A stretch of DNA of 64,000 nucleotides from Paraliobacillus quinghaiensis (GTDB lineage: Bacteria > Bacillota > Bacilli > Bacillales > Amphibacillaceae). The stretch spans positions 186,001-250,000 of the forward strand of contig NZ_QJSH01000001.1 in assembly GCF_003426025.1 (NCBI RefSeq), written 5' to 3'. Made by a program: the position numbers and the translations under genes. Below the pieces are notes generated by a model. It did not search any database and was not told the origin of the DNA. It saw only the letters and a program-made list of their open reading frames with translations. Below, in pieces: positions 8,692 through 17,836 of this stretch. Position 1 is the stretch's first letter. Each line of letters starts with the position of its first letter.

Positions 8692-9264
8692 ATGACTACG
8701 AAACAAGTAATTGTTATTACAGATGGAGATGAATATGCACGAAATACAATTGATTACTTAGCAAAATTAATTGGTGGAACGGCTCTTGTTCAATTTGCTG
8801 ACAATCCAACTACTTCATCTGCAAGTGATGTGATAAAAGCTATCCAACAAGCCAATGAAAATCCAGTATATGTCTTAATAGATGATGCTGGTGTCTCTGG
8901 TATAGGATTAGGTGAAGAAGTTCTACTAGCTTTAGAAAGCGATCCAGGTATTACAATCATTGGAGCTGTTGCTGTAGCTGCACACACCAAAAATTTAGAA
9001 TGGTCTCGCGTTTCATTTTCAATTGATCAAGAAGGAAACGTAATCGGTAATGGAGTAGACAAAGAGGGGATTGCAATTCCTGAAATTGGTCGTATTAATG
9101 GAGATACTGTCTATTTATTAGATCAGCTTGATCTCCCTGTTGTAATTGCAATTGGAGACATTGGCAAAATGAATGGTCATGACGACATTTCAAAAGGCTC
9201 TCCTATTACACGAAAAGCAATTGAATTAATTTTAGAAAGAGAGGGAATTAGAGGTGAAAAATAA
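8692..9264 (+). CDS. spoVAEA: Stage V sporulation protein AE, soluble subunit (SpoVAEA)
   Basis: 190-residue soluble protein, recognisable from the opening KQVIVITDGDEYARN and the GSPITRKAIELI segment typical of SpoVAEA. No strong ribosome site lies at the normal distance. Instead a four-codon reading frame (ATG 8681, MKFL, stop 8693-8695) ends in an ATGA overlap with this start. Translation may be coupled to it. It overlaps spoVAF by 11 bases. Confidence 0.88.
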   Translation: MTTKQVIVITDGDEYARNTIDYLAKLIGGTALVQFADNPTTSSASDVIKAIQQANENPVYVLIDDAGVSGIGLGEEVLLALESDPGITIIGAVAVAAHTKNLEWSRVSFSIDQEGNVIGNGVDKEGIAIPEIGRINGDTVYLLDQLDLPVVIAIGDIGKMNGHDDISKGSPITRKAIELILEREGIRGEK

Positions 9265-10723
9265 ACCAGAAAATAAACCAATAATGACTGACATAAATGA
9301 TGTTCAAACTTATATGGAAAAAAAGGTCGGCGTTGGTACTTCTTTTGATGTTGGTTTTCGAGAGATCATCTTATTAAAGCAAAAAGTACAGTTATATTAT
9401 TTAACTGGTTTATGTGATACTGCTATTATTGTAGAATTACTAAAAAAGCTTACTGCAATTAACGATGAAGAATCTAATAAAACTGAACTTCCAGCTATCA
9501 TTAAAAACCGATTAGTCCATCAACAAGTAGAAAAGGTTGACAAGTTTAACGATGCAATTACCCAATTGTTGTCGGGGCTAATTGTGATCTTTATTGATGG
9601 ACAAGAGCTTGCTTATGTTGTTGATGTTAGAAGTTATCCAGGAAGAAGCCCTAAAGAACCAGATACAGAAAAAGTAGTTAGAGGTGCTCGTGATGGTTAT
9701 ACAGAAAATATTATTGAGAATACAGGTTTAACCAGAAGAAGAGTGCGTGATGAACGTTTACGGAATGAAATTATTCAAGTAGGACAACGATCTAAAACAG
9801 ATATTTGTATTTCATATATACAAGATATTGCTGATGATGGATTAATTAAAACAATCAAAAAAGAATTGAAAAAAATTGACATTGATGGTTTGGCCATGGC
9901 TGATAAAACGATAGAAGAATATCTGGTTAAACAAGGGGTTAATCCTTTTCCTTTAGTACGGTATACGGAACGACCAGATGTTGCCGCTGTCCATTTATTT
10001 GAGGGTCACGTGTTAATAATGGTTGATACTTCACCGAGTATGATTATTACGCCTACAACTTTTTTTCATCATGTTCAACATGCTGAAGAATATCGGCAGT
10101 CACCAACCGTCGGGACGTTTATACGCTGGATTCGTTTCGTTGGAATCTTAGCCTCTATTTTTTTACTCCCATTCTGGTTTATTCTTGCAGTTGAACCACG
10201 TTTGCTTCCGGAAGCACTACAATTTATAGGGCCAAACGAGGTAGGAAATATACCACTTATCGTACAATTGATTCTGGCTGATGTTGGTATTGAATTCTTG
10301 CGGATGGCAGCAATTCATACTCCTACTCCTCTCTCAACTGCAATGGGTCTAATTGCGGCGGTTTTAATTGGTCAAATTGCTATAGATGTAGGACTATTTA
10401 GTGCAGAAGTTATTCTATATGTAGCAATAAGTGCAATTGGATCATTTGCTACACCAAGTTATGAATTAAGTGTGGCGAATAAAATAAGTCGAGTCTTTTT
10501 ATTAATTGCAGCAGCTATTTTTGGCGTGAAAGGACTATTGATTAGTTTCTCATTGTATATCATTCTCTTAGCTCGAACAAAATCATTAAACACACCATAC
10601 CTATGGCCATTCCTACCATTTAATGGTAAAGCCTTATTGCAAATATTATTTCGATTTAGTGTTCCTATGTCGAAACAACGTCCGAGTATTGTTCATCCAA
10701 AAAACAATTATAAACAATCTTAG
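9254..10723 (+). CDS. spoVAF: SpoVAF, GerA-family membrane protein
   Basis: 489 residues, related to the A subunits of germinant receptors. A large soluble N-terminal region (to about 285) contains VVDVRSYPGRSPKEPDTEKVVRGARDG-like sequence. About five membrane helices follow, with the conserved PLSTAMGLI stretch. SpoVAF forms germination-related complexes in the inner spore membrane. GTG start at 9254 inside spoVAEA, preceded by GAGGG (9241-9245). Last gene of the operon, followed by a long hairpin. Confidence 0.92.
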   Translation: MKNKPENKPIMTDINDVQTYMEKKVGVGTSFDVGFREIILLKQKVQLYYLTGLCDTAIIVELLKKLTAINDEESNKTELPAIIKNRLVHQQVEKVDKFNDAITQLLSGLIVIFIDGQELAYVVDVRSYPGRSPKEPDTEKVVRGARDGYTENIIENTGLTRRRVRDERLRNEIIQVGQRSKTDICISYIQDIADDGLIKTIKKELKKIDIDGLAMADKTIEEYLVKQGVNPFPLVRYTERPDVAAVHLFEGHVLIMVDTSPSMIITPTTFFHHVQHAEEYRQSPTVGTFIRWIRFVGILASIFLLPFWFILAVEPRLLPEALQFIGPNEVGNIPLIVQLILADVGIEFLRMAAIHTPTPLSTAMGLIAAVLIGQIAIDVGLFSAEVILYVAISAIGSFATPSYELSVANKISRVFLLIAAAIFGVKGLLISFSLYIILLARTKSLNTPYLWPFLPFNGKALLQILFRFSVPMSKQRPSIVHPKNNYKQS

Positions 10724-10785
10724 TATAAAAAGTTGAATACTAATTAGACTTATGGTAAATTAACGATATTAAAAAGAAAAAAAGC

Positions 10786-10866
10786 GTCGGGAATCTGTAT
10801 AAATCCCTTCCAGTATATGTTTGGGTTGCTTCAGCTCACCTTATACCGTGGCAAGGGATTTTTTCT
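10786..10866 (+). terminator. spoVA terminator or lysA leader attenuator
   Basis: AAATCCCTTCCAGTATA (10801-10817) pairs with TATACCGTGGCAAGGGATTT (10842-10861), with small bulges, and is followed by TTTTT. This is a long terminator hairpin. The same CCC strand can also pair with CGGGA at 10788-10793, so two alternative structures are possible before lysA. Simple terminator is the default reading. Confidence 0.7.
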
Positions 10867-10931
10867 TGTATTATTAGATAAGTGACATGAAAAGCATACA
10901 TTTTTTCTCGGTTTTTGTGGAGGTGTGTTGG

Positions 10932-12230
10932 ATGCATGAGCTCATGAATACAAACGATCAAGGTCATTTAACAATTGGAGGACTGGATACAACATATTTA
11001 GCAAAAAAGTATGGTACACCTCTTTTTGTGTATGATGTAAATAAAATTAGAGAAAATGCACGTGCTTTTGTTGATACATTTGAGCATTATGGAGTAAAGG
11101 CACAGGTAGCATATGCAAGTAAGGCGTTTTCTTCCATTGCGATGCTTCAAGTAGCAAAGCAAGAGAAGCTAAGTTTAGATGTCGTCTCACAAGGAGAATT
11201 ATATACAGCTTTACAAGCTGATTTTCCGGTTGAAAAAATTCATCTGCATGGAAACAACAAAAATGTGGCAGAATTAGAGATGGCTGTTAAGTATAATATT
11301 GGGTGTGTTGTTATTGATAATTTTCATGAGATTGAGTTACTAAAAGATATCCTAGCAAACTATCAGACAGAAATGGATGTGCTCTTGCGGGTCACACCAG
11401 GTATTGAAGCACATACACATGATTATATCCTAACAGGGAATGAAGATTCTAAGTTTGGTTTTGATTTAGCTAATGGTCAAGCTGAAGAGGCATTTCAACG
11501 ATTGCAGGAAATTGACACAATTCATGTTAAAGGGCTACACTGTCATATAGGATCACAAATATTTGAAACAGATGGTTTTATAATGGCTGTTAGAAGACTA
11601 TTTGATGCTTTAGCAGGTTGGAAAAAAACTTACCATTATGTTCCTCAAGTTTTAAATTTAGGTGGCGGATTTGGCATACGGTACACTGATGAAGATCAAC
11701 CACTTGCATTAGATGGATATGTAGAAGCGCTTGTGACGGAAATCAAACTGCAGGTGGATCAACTTGAAATGGACTTCCCAGAAATTTGGATAGAGCCAGG
11801 TCGAGCGATTGTTGGTAACACAGCTGTAACCCTTTATACAATTGGTTCTAAAAAAGCAATTCCAGGTGTTCGTGACTACATTGCTGTGGATGGTGGGATG
11901 ACTGATAATATTCGTCCAGCACTTTATCAAGCAAAATATGAGGCTGTAGTAGCTAATAAAGTAAATATGCCTCCATCAACAACAGCTTCAATTGCTGGAA
12001 AGTGTTGTGAATCAGGTGATATGTTAATCTGGGATGTCCCATTGCCAAGCGTTGAGCCAGGTGATATATTGGCTGTATTCAGTACAGGAGCATATGGATA
12101 CTCAATGTCAAGCCATTATAATAGGTTTCCAAAGGCTGCTGTTGTTTTTGTAGAAGACATGCAGGATAAAATCGTTATACAACGCGAGACATATCAAGAT
12201 GTAGTAAAAAATGATTTATCTTACGAATAA
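10932..12230 (+). CDS. lysA: Diaminopimelate decarboxylase
   Basis: Last step of lysine synthesis, decarboxylating meso-diaminopimelate with pyridoxal phosphate. 432 residues; an alanine-racemase-like barrel with the PLP lysine in AYASKAF (K64), HCHIGSQ, the phosphate-binding GGGFGIRY, and the C-terminal CCESGD motif. GGAGG at 10919-10923 sets ATG 10932; an upstream in-frame ATG at 10887 has no such site. It follows spoVA as in B. subtilis. The early pathway gene dapB begins at the other end of the window. Confidence 0.96.
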   Translation: MHELMNTNDQGHLTIGGLDTTYLAKKYGTPLFVYDVNKIRENARAFVDTFEHYGVKAQVAYASKAFSSIAMLQVAKQEKLSLDVVSQGELYTALQADFPVEKIHLHGNNKNVAELEMAVKYNIGCVVIDNFHEIELLKDILANYQTEMDVLLRVTPGIEAHTHDYILTGNEDSKFGFDLANGQAEEAFQRLQEIDTIHVKGLHCHIGSQIFETDGFIMAVRRLFDALAGWKKTYHYVPQVLNLGGGFGIRYTDEDQPLALDGYVEALVTEIKLQVDQLEMDFPEIWIEPGRAIVGNTAVTLYTIGSKKAIPGVRDYIAVDGGMTDNIRPALYQAKYEAVVANKVNMPPSTTASIAGKCCESGDMLIWDVPLPSVEPGDILAVFSTGAYGYSMSSHYNRFPKAAVVFVEDMQDKIVIQRETYQDVVKNDLSYE

Positions 12231-12245
12231 ATAGGAGGAATAAAA

Positions 12246-12683
12246 ATGAAATTAGCAACAATTGAGTTTGAAAATGGTGAAATGATTAAGATCGAAATGT
12301 TTGAGGATGCTGCACCAAATACAGTAGCAAATTTTGAGAAATTAGCAAATAGTGATTTTTACAATGGTGTAGCCTTCCACCGCGTTATCCCAGGTTTTGT
12401 TGCACAAGGTGGCGATCCAACTGGAACAGGTGCTGGTGGACCAGGCTATTCAATTAAATGTGAGACAGAAGGTAATCCGCACAAACATGTAGCTGGATCA
12501 CTTTCGATGGCACATGCTGGAAAAGATACAGGAGGAAGTCAATTCTTTTTAGTTCATGAGCCTCAACCACATTTAGATGGTGTCCATACAGTATTTGGAC
12601 AAGTTATTGAGGGCATGGACGTTGTGTTGCGTATTAAACAAGGTGACGTAATGGAGAAAGTTACAGTTACAGAACAAGAGTAA
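12246..12683 (+). CDS. ppiB: Cyclophilin-type peptidyl-prolyl isomerase
   Basis: Cytosolic proline isomerase of 145 residues, a single cyclophilin domain. The signature [17 protein letters not shown] and the catalytic arginine in it are present, as are GSQFF and [10 protein letters not shown]. Start ATG 12246 has an AGGAGG site. It lies 15 bases after lysA and ends at a terminator overlapping its stop codon, so the two probably form one transcript. Confidence 0.96.
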   Translation: MKLATIEFENGEMIKIEMFEDAAPNTVANFEKLANSDFYNGVAFHRVIPGFVAQGGDPTGTGAGGPGYSIKCETEGNPHKHVAGSLSMAHAGKDTGGSQFFLVHEPQPHLDGVHTVFGQVIEGMDVVLRIKQGDVMEKVTVTEQE

Positions 12684-12705
12684 GTCTTTGGACTTGCTTT
12701 TTTTC
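12680..12705 (+). terminator. Terminator of lysA-ppiB
   Basis: GTAAGTC / GACTTGC hairpin with a four-base loop and eight T residues. Confidence 0.75.
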
Positions 12706-12759
12706 TGTTTAATTTAATAATTTTTTACGAACTAAACATGACATTCTCCTCAAAAAGTA

Positions 12760-12790
12760 GTATGATTCAATATGTAGAATCATATTTTTT
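12760..12790 (+). terminator. Second hairpin with T-run downstream of ppiB
   Basis: TATGATTC (12761-12768) and GAATCATA (12777-12784) are perfectly complementary and are followed by six T residues. No gene lies between this and the ppiB terminator, so it is a back-up terminator or ends a short unrecognised RNA. Downstream, ATAACG/CGTTAT (12857-12878) forms another small palindrome before ribT. Confidence 0.55.
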
Positions 12791-12905
12791 CGTTAATTAT
12801 TCATTGTAAAAAGTTATTAATTTATAATTTAAAAGTACTAAGAACTTTAGGGAACGATAACGGTAATAATTTCGTTATACTAAATAAGCTGTTCTTATGT
12901 AATGA

Positions 12906-13271
<366 letters not shown>

Positions 13272-13272
13272 T

Positions 13273-13303
13273 AAGAAACCAGATCTTTTAAGATTGGTTT
13301 CTT
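13273..13303 (+). terminator. Terminator of ribT
   Basis: Strong hairpin AAGAAACCA-ATCTT / AAGAT-TGGTTTCTT beginning two bases after the stop codon, with only a weak following T tract. Confidence 0.65.
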
Positions 13304-13315
13304 GTTTGCTATTAG

Positions 13316-13370
13316 GTAACAATGTAGTTTATATGCGTTTGTTCAAGAAGTCACTAATTTACATTGTTAC
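13316..13370 (+). repeat. Perfect 11-bp inverted repeat before scpA
   Basis: GTAACAATGTA (13316-13326) and TACATTGTTAC (13360-13370) are exact reverse complements, 33 bases apart, ending 41 bases before scpA. It may be a paired operator or a leader stem. Function unknown. Confidence 0.55.
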
Positions 13371-13411
13371 AATTGGTAAATTTTGAATGCGCACTAAAAG
13401 GGGAACGTTTT

Positions 13412-14149
13412 ATGTATGAAACCTATCAAGTTAAATTAGACGCTTTTGAAGGACCTTTAGATTTACTTTTACATTTAATTAATCAATATGAAATTGATAT
13501 ATATGATATTCCGGTATCAGAAATAACAGAGCAATACATGCATTACATACATACAATGCAACAATTAGAATTAAATGTTGCTAGTGAATACTTAGTTATG
13601 GCCGCAACACTATTGGCGATAAAAAGCTCTCTTCTATTACCAAATCAAGAATTAGATATAGAAGAGGAGTATGAAGAAGACCCACGTGAAGAGTTAATGA
13701 GACGTTTAATAGAATACCGGAAATATAAAGAAGCCGCTCAACAGTTGCAAGAGAAAGAATCAGATGCAAGCTATAGCTTCACTAGAGCTGCACAAGCATT
13801 TTCGTTTGATAAAACAGATAAACCTGTAACTAAAGGAGAAGTTTCCATCTATGATATGCTTTCTGCAATGCAAAAAGTTTTTGAACGAAAGAAATGGAGC
13901 CGACCTTTAGAGACAACTGTTCAACGAACTGAAATACCAGTTAAACAACGAATGGAAGATGTTTTAACACAATTACGGCATAACAAATATGGTATCTCAT
14001 TTGATGAATTATTTGACTATCCATCACGGTCATATATTGTTGTAACATTTATAGCTATATTAGAATTGATGAAAAATAATCAAGTTTACTGTACACAAGA
14101 GCATCATTTGGATACATTGATTATTTATAACATGGAGGACAATACGTGA
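13412..14149 (+). CDS. scpA: Segregation and condensation protein A
   Basis: Kleisin subunit that bridges SMC heads in the bacterial condensin complex. 245 residues; the N-terminal SMC-binding region shows the kleisin signature FEGPLDLLLHLI, and the C-terminal winged helix ends near YCTQEHHLD. ATG 13412 is preferred because AAGGGG lies about ten bases upstream. It overlaps scpB by four bases (GTGA), so the two subunits are translationally coupled. Confidence 0.95.
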   Translation: MYETYQVKLDAFEGPLDLLLHLINQYEIDIYDIPVSEITEQYMHYIHTMQQLELNVASEYLVMAATLLAIKSSLLLPNQELDIEEEYEEDPREELMRRLIEYRKYKEAAQQLQEKESDASYSFTRAAQAFSFDKTDKPVTKGEVSIYDMLSAMQKVFERKKWSRPLETTVQRTEIPVKQRMEDVLTQLRHNKYGISFDELFDYPSRSYIVVTFIAILELMKNNQVYCTQEHHLDTLIIYNMEDNT

Positions 14150-14751
14150 ATACAAATAAGTATAAATCTATTTTAGAAGGACTTTTGTTTGCTGCTGGAG
14201 ACGAAGGATTAAATAAAAAGCAAATAAGATCAGTATTAGAGATTGATACAGAAATGGTTGAACATCTAATTGACGAATTAAAATATGATTATGAACACAT
14301 GGACAGAGGGATTATGCTGGTAGAATCAAAAAATGGGTTTCATTTAGCCACTAAACCAGAACATACTGTTTATTATCGGAAATTAATGGAGTCGCCACAT
14401 ATTTCAAAGCTATCTCAAGCAGCTCTCGAAACACTCGCCATTATAGCATACAATCAACCTGTTACAAGAATGGAAATTGAAGAAATTCGTGGAGTGAAAA
14501 GTGATAGACCAGTCCAAACGCTTTTATCTCGGGCATTAATTGAAGAGGTCGGCAGAAAAGATGGTGTCGGACGTCCGACTATGTTTGGCACGTCAGTCGA
14601 TTTTTTAACATATTTTGGCTTGAAATCAATTGATGAGCTCCCACCCTTAACAGAAGATATTAACGAGGTTGATGTTAGTGAGGAAGCTGATTTATTTTTT
14701 AGGAATTTTGATACGGAATTAAACCAAGTAAATGATGATCAAAAACAGTAG
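14146..14751 (+). CDS. scpB: Segregation and condensation protein B
   Basis: Dimeric winged-helix subunit that binds ScpA in the SMC-ScpAB complex. 201 residues with two winged-helix domains. Conserved segments include SQAALETLAIIAYNQPVTR and GRPTMFGTS. GTG start inside the scpA stop, with GGAGG at 14134-14138. A terminator overlaps its stop codon. Confidence 0.95.
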   Translation: MNTNKYKSILEGLLFAAGDEGLNKKQIRSVLEIDTEMVEHLIDELKYDYEHMDRGIMLVESKNGFHLATKPEHTVYYRKLMESPHISKLSQAALETLAIIAYNQPVTRMEIEEIRGVKSDRPVQTLLSRALIEEVGRKDGVGRPTMFGTSVDFLTYFGLKSIDELPPLTEDINEVDVSEEADLFFRNFDTELNQVNDDQKQ

Positions 14752-14785
14752 TACTAGTACATACTAGTTCTGCTGTTTTTTTTGC
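14744..14785 (+). terminator. Terminator of scpAB
   Basis: AACAG-tagt-ACTAGT / ACTAGT-tctg-CTGTT hairpin followed by eight T residues. Confidence 0.85.
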
Positions 14786-14828
14786 ACAAAATGAAAAAGA
14801 ATCCATAGTCTATAGCTGAGGTGATTAT

Positions 14829-15689
14829 ATGGATGAAAAACTACACGCCTATTTGCGTGAACTATTAGAATGGACAAATGCAGTAGAAACCAGTTTTGAG
14901 ACAGCAGATAGAACGATCGGGGAAACAGAAGATTGGGAAAATTGGAAGGAAGAAATTAAAGATATGATGTACAAAGAGAATCCTTCTCATGAAGAAGTAC
15001 AACAATTAGAGCAAAAGGGAGAAATTTTCCACACACGACTAGAGCAAAATACAAGTAATGAAAGTGTAGCAGTTGGACAACATCAGTTGCCACCATTGCC
15101 TTATGCTTATAATGCATTGGAACCTTATATTTCAGAACAAATTATGCGTTTACATCATGATAGCCATCATCAATCATATGTAAATGGTTTAAATAAAGCA
15201 GAAGTTAATTTATATCAATCCAAACCTAATACACCACTTTGGAAGCATTGGTTTAGAGAACAGGCGTTTCATGGATCTGGTCACTATTTACACACAATCT
15301 TTTGGTTTAATATGAAGCCAAATGGAGGTGGAGAACCTCCTAAAAAAACGGATATCGCAAAGCAGATAACTAATGATTTTGGTTCATTTTCAGCTTTTAA
15401 AGAGATTTTCAGAAAGGGAGCAGAATCTGTAGAAGGTGTTGGTTGGACCATGTTAGTATGGTCTCCCCGTGCAGGTCGTCTGGCCATACAAACGCTAGAA
15501 AAGCATCAAGATTTCTCTCTTGGTGATACAATTCCATTACTTGTACTTGATGTGTGGGAACATGCTTATTATTTACAATATAATAATGACCGAAAAGAAT
15601 ATATAAAACAGTGGTGGAATGTAATAAACTGGGAGGATGTTAATAATAGATTTCAAACCGCTAAACAAGTAAAATGGTCTCTATTTTAA
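14829..15689 (+). CDS. sodF: SodF-type Fe/Mn superoxide dismutase with N-terminal extension
   Basis: 286 residues. An acidic, helical extension of about 80 residues precedes a complete Fe/Mn superoxide dismutase domain that starts at LPPLPYAYNALEPY. The four metal ligands are present: H109, H155, D241 and H245. The extended form matches B. subtilis SodF rather than the compact SodA; the extension's role is unknown. Metal preference cannot be read with certainty. The gene stands alone between scpB and dacB, a position not used in B. subtilis. Confidence 0.88.
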   Translation: MDEKLHAYLRELLEWTNAVETSFETADRTIGETEDWENWKEEIKDMMYKENPSHEEVQQLEQKGEIFHTRLEQNTSNESVAVGQHQLPPLPYAYNALEPYISEQIMRLHHDSHHQSYVNGLNKAEVNLYQSKPNTPLWKHWFREQAFHGSGHYLHTIFWFNMKPNGGGEPPKKTDIAKQITNDFGSFSAFKEIFRKGAESVEGVGWTMLVWSPRAGRLAIQTLEKHQDFSLGDTIPLLVLDVWEHAYYLQYNNDRKEYIKQWWNVINWEDVNNRFQTAKQVKWSLF

Positions 15690-15724
15690 ATAATTAAAAC
15701 AAAATATATCGGTTACTGTTTCAA

Positions 15725-15752
15725 TCATATGCCCGTCCTTTTTGCATAGAAT
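15725..15752 (+). promoter_or_regulatory. Candidate sigma-E promoter of dacB-spmAB
   Basis: TCATATG, 13 bases, CATAGAAT. The elements match KMATATT (6 of 7) and CATACAHT (7 of 8), but the spacer is one base short of the usual 14-15. dacB is a sigma-E gene in B. subtilis. Confidence 0.5.
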
Positions 15753-15783
15753 GTTATAGAAGTATGTAGAGAGGATGCAGAAC

Positions 15784-16686
15784 ATGAAACCAACGCTAGT
15801 ATTTTTAATCGTTTCCTTATGTCTAATGGCTATTTTTCCACAAACAATCGAGGCAAAACCTCTAGTAGCAGCTAGAAACGCAGTTTTATTGAATCAATCC
15901 AATGGAGAAGTTTTATATGCCAAATCTGCGAATGATCCACAATTAATTGCTAGTATTACTAAAATAATGACAGCAATACTAGCAATTGAATCAGGTAAAA
16001 TGGAGGAGACAGTGACAATTAGTCACCAAGCCTCATACACAGAAGGATCATCAATTTATTTACAAGAAGGAGAAAAGATTAAATTAAAAGATCTTGTATA
16101 TGGATTAATGTTGCGATCAGGTAATGATGCAGCCACAGCAATTGCAGAATTTGTTGGAGGAAGTGTAGAAGGTTTTGCTTTTCTAATGAATGAAAAAGCA
16201 GCTTGGTTAGGAATGACTGATTCACATTTTGACAACCCACATGGGCTAGATTCAGATACTCACTATTCCACTGCATATGATATGGCGACATTGACTAGAC
16301 ATGCAATGAATAATGATGAATTTGTTGCCATTACTGGTGCAAAGTCTTATCATTCAGAACAACGCACTTATGCATGGGGAAATAAAAACAAGCTTTTAAC
16401 TAGTTATTATCCTTATACAATTGGAGGGAAAACCGGATACACAAAAGCTGCAGGAAGAACCCTTGTTTCAATTGCGGAAAAAGAAGGTGTTATGCTTATT
16501 GCCGTTACATTAAATGATCCAAATGATTGGCAAGATCATATACGTTTATTTGATTGGGGTTTTAAGCAATATGATCATGCCTCAACAGTAGCAAATGAAA
16601 AAAAAGTAGTGAAACAAAATCAAAAAGAAAATAGTCTCATTAGCACAGTTATTACTTTTTTCAATAAATTGATAGGTGTTATTTAA
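15784..16686 (+). CDS. dacB: D-Ala-D-Ala carboxypeptidase DacB
   Basis: Mother-cell PBP5* that reduces cross-linking of spore cortex. 300 residues with a signal peptide (1-24), SITK (S57-K60), SGN (LRSGNDAA) and KTG (GGKTGYT). It is about 80 residues shorter than B. subtilis DacB and lacks most of the C-terminal PBP5 beta domain, though its own C-terminus is hydrophobic (VITFFNKLIGVI). GAGG at 15771-15774 suits ATG 15784. spmA follows directly after the stop. Confidence 0.92.
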   Translation: MKPTLVFLIVSLCLMAIFPQTIEAKPLVAARNAVLLNQSNGEVLYAKSANDPQLIASITKIMTAILAIESGKMEETVTISHQASYTEGSSIYLQEGEKIKLKDLVYGLMLRSGNDAATAIAEFVGGSVEGFAFLMNEKAAWLGMTDSHFDNPHGLDSDTHYSTAYDMATLTRHAMNNDEFVAITGAKSYHSEQRTYAWGNKNKLLTSYYPYTIGGKTGYTKAAGRTLVSIAEKEGVMLIAVTLNDPNDWQDHIRLFDWGFKQYDHASTVANEKKVVKQNQKENSLISTVITFFNKLIGVI

Positions 16687-17277
16687 ATGGTCAATTATAT
16701 CTGGGCAGGAATGGCGATAACTGGAGTCATTTACGCAATGATAAACGGTACAATGGACCAAGTGAATAAAGCGATATTCTCGAGCGCCTCAGATGCTGTT
16801 ACATTATCAATTGGATTAATAAGTGTGCTAGTTTTCTGGCTAGGTTTAATGCGTGTTGCAGAGAAAGCAAATATTTTAAGTGGATTATCAAAGGTGTGTA
16901 AGCCATTTATCTCAAAGTTATTCCCGGACATACCCAAAGACCACCCTGCAATGGGTTATATCCTTTCTAATTTTATTGCTAATCTATTTGGGCTCGGAAA
17001 TGCTGCTACCCCAATGGGAATTAAAGCAATGAAAGAAATGAAAAGTTTGTCAAATTCAGATGTTGCAAGCCGTTCCATGATAACATTCTTAGTGATTAAT
17101 ACCTCAAGTTTAACCCTAGTGCCAACAACCGTTATTGCAATTAGAATGCAATATAACTCACAAGCTCCTACAGAAATTGTTGCTACAACAATAATAGCAA
17201 CCTTTATTACAACCATAACCGCAATTCTTATTGATCGGTTATTTTATTGGAGAAGGGTGCGGAATCACAAAAAATGA
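16687..17277 (+). CDS. spmA: Spore maturation protein A
   Basis: 196-residue membrane protein with a nucleoside-recognition (Gate) domain. SpmA and SpmB are needed for full core dehydration of spores. About five membrane helices and the conserved NLFGLGNAATPMGIKAM segment are present. The start abuts the dacB stop, and the stop overlaps the spmB start (ATGA), so the three genes form one operon. Confidence 0.95.
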   Translation: MVNYIWAGMAITGVIYAMINGTMDQVNKAIFSSASDAVTLSIGLISVLVFWLGLMRVAEKANILSGLSKVCKPFISKLFPDIPKDHPAMGYILSNFIANLFGLGNAATPMGIKAMKEMKSLSNSDVASRSMITFLVINTSSLTLVPTTVIAIRMQYNSQAPTEIVATTIIATFITTITAILIDRLFYWRRVRNHKK

Positions 17278-17807
17278 ATATAATTACGATAATTAGTACA
17301 TGGATTATACCTTGCATGGTAATGCTAGTTTTAGTCACTGCTACATTAAAACGGCTCCCAACATATGAATTGTTTGTGGAGGGTGGAAAAGAAGGAGTTA
17401 AAATGGCAGTTTCCTTACTTCCTTTTTTATTAGGGATGATCGTATCAATCGCAATATTTCGAAGTTCAGGTGCTTTAGATGCACTTATTGGGTTATTACA
17501 ACCAGTATTAGCTACAGTGGGGATTCCGAGTGACATTGCACCATTAGCTTTTACAAGACCAATATCTGGTACAGCTGCGTTAGCGATAACGGCAGAGTTA
17601 ATTAAGGTTCATGGACCAGAATCTTTCATTGGCCGTCTCGCTTCTACAATGCAAGGAAGTACAGATACAACTTTTTATATAATAACTGTATACTTCGGTG
17701 CAGTAGGAATTCATAAAATGGGAGATGCATTAAAAGTTGGACTATTAGCAGATATTATTGGTATAATAACATCAATTATAGTAGTATCTATTGTATTTTT
17801 ACAATGA
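17274..17807 (+). CDS. spmB: Spore maturation protein B
   Basis: 177-residue membrane partner of SpmA, also with a Gate domain; conserved FTRPISGTAAL and STMQGSTDTTFY are visible. ATG 17274 overlaps the spmA stop by four bases. A TTG at 17247 would give a longer form, but the ATGA overlap and normal family length favour 17274. Confidence 0.93.
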   Translation: MNIITIISTWIIPCMVMLVLVTATLKRLPTYELFVEGGKEGVKMAVSLLPFLLGMIVSIAIFRSSGALDALIGLLQPVLATVGIPSDIAPLAFTRPISGTAALAITAELIKVHGPESFIGRLASTMQGSTDTTFYIITVYFGAVGIHKMGDALKVGLLADIIGIITSIIVVSIVFLQ

Positions 17808-17836
17808 AGCGTTAACTAATGTTAACGCTATTGTTT
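17808..17836 (+). terminator. Terminator of dacB-spmAB
   Basis: Perfect AGCGTTAAC / GTTAACGCT hairpin immediately after the stop codon, with an interrupted T tract. Confidence 0.65.

Noticed and set aside
10724-10931. Lysine riboswitch before lysA
   Set aside because: The region is too short and shows none of the conserved L-box core; only the long terminator-like hairpin is present.
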